Assembly: GCA_032173965.1 (NCBI GenBank)
Contig: CM063283.1
Span: 38,995,743-39,059,742 of the forward strand
Direction: 5' to 3'
Source: Sitta carolinensis
Taxonomy: Eukaryota > Chordata > Aves > Passeriformes > Sittidae
DNA: 64,000 nt
The notes under the pieces were generated by a model. That model saw nothing but the letters and a program-made list of their open reading frames with translations. It did not search any database and was not told where the DNA came from. The translations under genes were made by a program, and so were the position numbers. Below are positions 60,793-64,000 of the stretch, in pieces. How positions within the stretch are numbered: the first letter of the stretch is position 1; the number at the start of each line of letters is the position of its first letter.

Positions 60793-62170
60793 TGTCCTGG
60801 TTTGGCCAGCCCAGGAAAGTGAGCCAGCCGGTTTTGAGATTGGCATTTTATTGGACCAATGGGAAAGCATTTTCTAGTTGTTATTCCCTTTGGAAGCAGC
60901 CCGGGCAGGTCTCTTTCCTCCCGGCTGTCAGAGCACACACCTCTGCCCTCTCTGCCCTGGGCTGAGTGGGGCAGGGGGAGGCCACGGGGGCCAGGCAGGG
61001 GCAGCTGATTTGGGAACATCTGCGGCACAGAGTCTGCTCTGCTGCTGGCCCAGCTGAACCTGCCTTGGCTGAGCCTGGGGAGAGACTGGGGGTGGGGGGG
61101 AGGCGTCAGAACACCTGATGAGACCGAGAGTGGAAAAGAATTTCGGAAATCTGTCCAACTTTCCCGTGACTGCCTTCTGGGCCTGAACCCTCTGAGAGTC
61201 CCCCCCAGCACGGCTTTGAAACATGACACCATGGACTATCGTGGCCAGATGCTGTTTCTTGTTAACTCCTTCAGTGCATCAGTGCACAGATGGAATTTAG
61301 AAAGCCTCCATCCTCTCTCCAGTGAGAGAAATTAGAATATAGATGTGTAAAGACCACATGAAGTATCAAAGTCAGTCAAGAAAGAGTAAAAGTCCACATG
61401 GAAGGAGTGTGGGAAGTTGCTTTTGAGCTGTAAAAGACTCTTGCAAGCTATGGTGGTTGGTTATAACATATTGAAATGTTTCCTTTAAACCATAAAGAAG
61501 TATGGGGGAGATAAAAGAGTTCAAATTGTAGATCTGAGCAAAGGAGTGAAATGTTGAGGAGACTGTTGATTTCATGAGAAGTTGAACAGAGAGATGAAGT
61601 GATAAAGACTCTTTGCCCTTGAAAAAGAAGTGAATCTCTGTTCCTTGGAGGTGAAGGTGGTCCCAAAGACAAAGATAACCTTTGTTTTGAACATGTTTAT
61701 CTTTAAACTAAGACCCCATACATCGATGTGGCCCAGAGACACAATTGTGAACATAGGAAGAACTTCATGAACGTAAAAAGATTCGGGCGGTTACATGTTC
61801 ATGAAGAATGGATTTACAAGAGCCTGTTTTCTTGTGGGGAAATTTACCATAGAAAATGAGAGGTGCTTCCCTCCCTAAATAAACTGAAAAAGGCTGTTTT
61901 AGAAGCAGAAAACTGTCTAAGATTTCTGAGTATTTTTATCTTTAAAATGTTGGCTGGGAAAAAAGAAGGCATGAGGAGGGAGGAAGAGTGTTTTGAAGGT
62001 TCCATCCTCATTCTTGTTGTTTTTCTTTCTTTTAGTATTAGTTAATACAATCTTATTACTCTTAAGCTTAAGCCTGCTTTGCTCTTGATTGAAAACTTTG
62101 AAATTAGCAAAAAAATCAAACCAGAAGAGAAATTGGTATTTCCACCCAGTTTCGAATTGAAACCACGACA
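60793..62170 (+). mobile_element. complete solo LTR, about 1.38 kb
   Basis: The element starts TGTCCTGGTTT and ends AAACCACGACA, which are inverted repeats matching at 10 of 11 bases, a strong sign of true LTR ends. The flanks are CTATG (left) and GTATG (right), a 5-bp target duplication with one mismatch, as made by ERVL-type or similar integrases. A CCAAT box lies at about 60856, a GC-rich stretch at about 60890-61215, and AATAAA at about 61877. No internal retroviral genes are present, so it is a solo LTR left by recombination. The antisense frames of 160 and 98 codons at 60750-61232 are by-products of the GC-rich stretch. Confidence 0.85.
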
Positions 62171-62444
62171 GTATGGAAAGTGAATGGGGTTTGCTCATAA
62201 AGGAAAGTTTTCAAAAAAGTTTTATAAAGTTTTATAATGATTAATATAGTTGTATTTTTATTTCTTTTTACTCTTCATTTTAATGCCCTAAATAGTCTTC
62301 ACTTTATTACCTCTGATTCTTATACCATCAGAGACGTTTGTATTAAAAATTTACTAGTAGACTGATTTCAGATATTCTTCAGCCCTGAAAAAACCTGCCT
62401 TGGCAAACTGTCTTGCCTACTTGGGTGAAGATTGTCATATATTA
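62171..62444. other. unique AT-rich DNA
   Basis: Nothing recognised. Confidence 0.4.
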
Positions 62445-63445
62445 ATAAATCTTTCAGGTTGTAAAAGACCACGTCCATCTGTAAACCTAACTGTATGAAG
62501 TCCACAACTAAACTGTGTTCCTAAGTGCCATATCTAAATATCTTCTAAACCACTTCTCTGGGGAGTCTCTTCCAATTCTTGGTAACACTCTCAGTGAAAA
62601 AATGTTTCATAATATTTAATTTCAAACCTTCCCTGCTGCAACTCACAGCCATTTCCTCTCATCCTGTCACAATTACCTGGCAGAAGAGGCCAATCCTCAC
62701 CTGGCTACAATCTGCTTTCAGGTAGTTGTGGGGAGAGATAAAGTCACTCCTGAGCCTCCTTCTCTCCAGGCTAAAAAATTCCAGCTCCCTCAACAGCTTC
62801 TCAGAGGGCTTGCTTGAGGTGGTCAAACCCACACAAAGTACTGGAGGTGGCAATGCAAGAATGCTGAGTAGTGAAGAACAATCACCTTTGACCAGCCAGC
62901 TATACTGTTCTTAATGCACCCCAGGACACAGCTGCGCCCTTTTTTCTACTCAGACAGCTGTTGACACGTATTCACCTTCCCAACAACCCAATCTACCCAG
63001 ATTTCTCTGTGCAAGGCTCTTCTCCAGTAACTTGTCTTCTGTTTGTAGGTATAACCAGAATTACCCCATCCCAAGTGGAGAACCCAACACTTGTTTTTGT
63101 TGAATTTCATAACATTCGGTGATTGCCCAGCTCTCTAGTTTATCCAGATCTCTCTGTAAGACGTTTCCACCCTCGAACTCCTCCTAGTTTACTATCATCA
63201 GCAAACTTACTCAATATACATATGATTCCTTCACCAGATCATTTATGAAAAAATTAAAGAACACTTGCCCTAAAATTGGGCGTGGGGGACCCCACTGGTG
63301 ATGGGTTGCCAGCCTGGCATAAACCCATTTACTACAATGCTTTGAGCCCAACCTGCCAGTCAAATGTTTACCCAATGTAGGATGGATCTGCCTAACTGAA
63401 TGCTGGACATTTTGTCCTGAAGGACACTGTGAGAGACAATATATG
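62445..63445 (-). mobile_element. old CR1 LINE, antisense, about 1 kb
   Basis: Antisense CR1 with the 3' side at the left. 'ttcctctcatcctgtcacaa', 'gagcctccttctctccaggc' and 'taaaaaattccagctccct' are the end of ORF2. To the right lie 'gtttatccagatctctctgt', 'tactatcatcagcaaactta' and 'gggggaccccactggtgatg', blocks typical of old CR1 lineages. High divergence and frequent indels suggest an ancient insertion. Both edges are approximate. Confidence 0.85.
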
Positions 63446-64000
63446 TGAGAGACATTGATACACATATATTGGCATATATACTCTAAATTTTCTTCAGCTT
63501 GAGCATTTTCACTAATGAATTAGTGAATGGTGGGAATCAGTTTGGGTAGGATTACATTAAATGGCACTTGCCTGTCACACAAATGTCTTCCATTTAGCAT
63601 AATAATTTATCCTCAGGGTAGAATGATTATGCTTGGGCCTGATTTACCAAAGCTATAGGTAAATTGCGTTCCTTTGATTTTGGGTATTTGGGAAACCTAC
63701 TTGCAGATTTGTATAACACTATAAGAGTTGGTTTATGGATTTATGGATATTTTAATATTAGAATACTTCACTGAGTTTTGGATTTAGACTGGCTTTCTTT
63801 ATATAAAACATTTTTTTTGAAATGTGCCAGTGTTCAGTTTTCATTGTTCACTCAGTAGACTTAGCATCCAAGGAAACATTTTCTTATTAGCTAGACTGCT
63901 TCACTTAGGGTGTTGTAATTCCTAAGCAGAAGTCTCAGCATTACTACATCATTGTTTATACATTATTATTGATTATACAATTTAGGGTCAGTATAAGGCC
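63446..64000. other. unique AT-rich DNA
   Basis: No feature recognised to the end of the window. Confidence 0.4.

Noticed and set aside
60750..61232. 160- and 98-codon minus-strand frames
   Set aside because: Antisense to the GC-rich part of the LTR at 60793-62170; proline/serine-rich by composition only.

Overview
The window looks like avian nuclear DNA, either a gene desert or the inside of a very large intron. It is AT-rich and shows no host exon chain, rRNA, tRNA or CRISPR that I can support. The best organism marker is the repeat content. About fifteen CR1 LINE fragments carry the bird 3' end signature (a 'ggtcccttccaaccc' type motif followed by an 'attctatgattct' type tail), and there are six solo LTRs of types found in bird genomes. 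Simple repeats, poly-A/T tracts and AT-rich unique DNA fill the rest. No open frame looks like a functional host protein; the longer ones are CR1 ORF2 debris, antisense to repeats, or chance frames.

Layout. 1-7.5 kb: a 3' CR1 piece on +, a CR1 on -, and the longest CR1 of the window (about 5150-7520, +), running from the endonuclease end of ORF2 to the 3' end. 7.5-15.1 kb: a GC-rich block, a 36-A tract, two abutting CR1 fragments in scrambled order (10890-12715), and two short CR1 3' ends. 15-23.7 kb: quiet DNA, a CR1 tail, a CR1 on - flanked by a 24-bp tandem repeat, then a solo LTR (22809-23690, -). 23.7-36.3 kb: mostly unique DNA with an (AT)n microsatellite and a compact LTR laid out like an alpharetroviral LTR (29840-30146, -). 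36.3-39.8 kb: a CR1 whose 5' part is inverted, a second copy of the first LTR family (38025-38993, -), and a CR1 tail. 39.8-51.9 kb: quiet DNA with one LTR (43515-43937, -). 51.9-56.3 kb: an endonuclease-end CR1 piece and, 2.9 kb later on the same strand, a CR1 piece that takes up the element about 180 bp further on. 56.5-64 kb: two + strand solo LTRs (56498-57025; 60793-62170) and an old CR1 on - (62445-63445).

Nothing here works together as a pathway. By rough addition of my interval lengths, CR1 covers about 10 kb and LTRs about 4.5 kb. The observations most worth checking are structural: the CR1 5' inversion, the permuted CR1 pair, the CR1 apparently split by 2.9 kb of unclassified DNA, the alpharetrovirus-like promoter/poly-A layout, and several perfect palindromes. 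I found no evidence of a new biological system. Family assignments come from recognising conserved motifs by eye; no alignment or database search was run.
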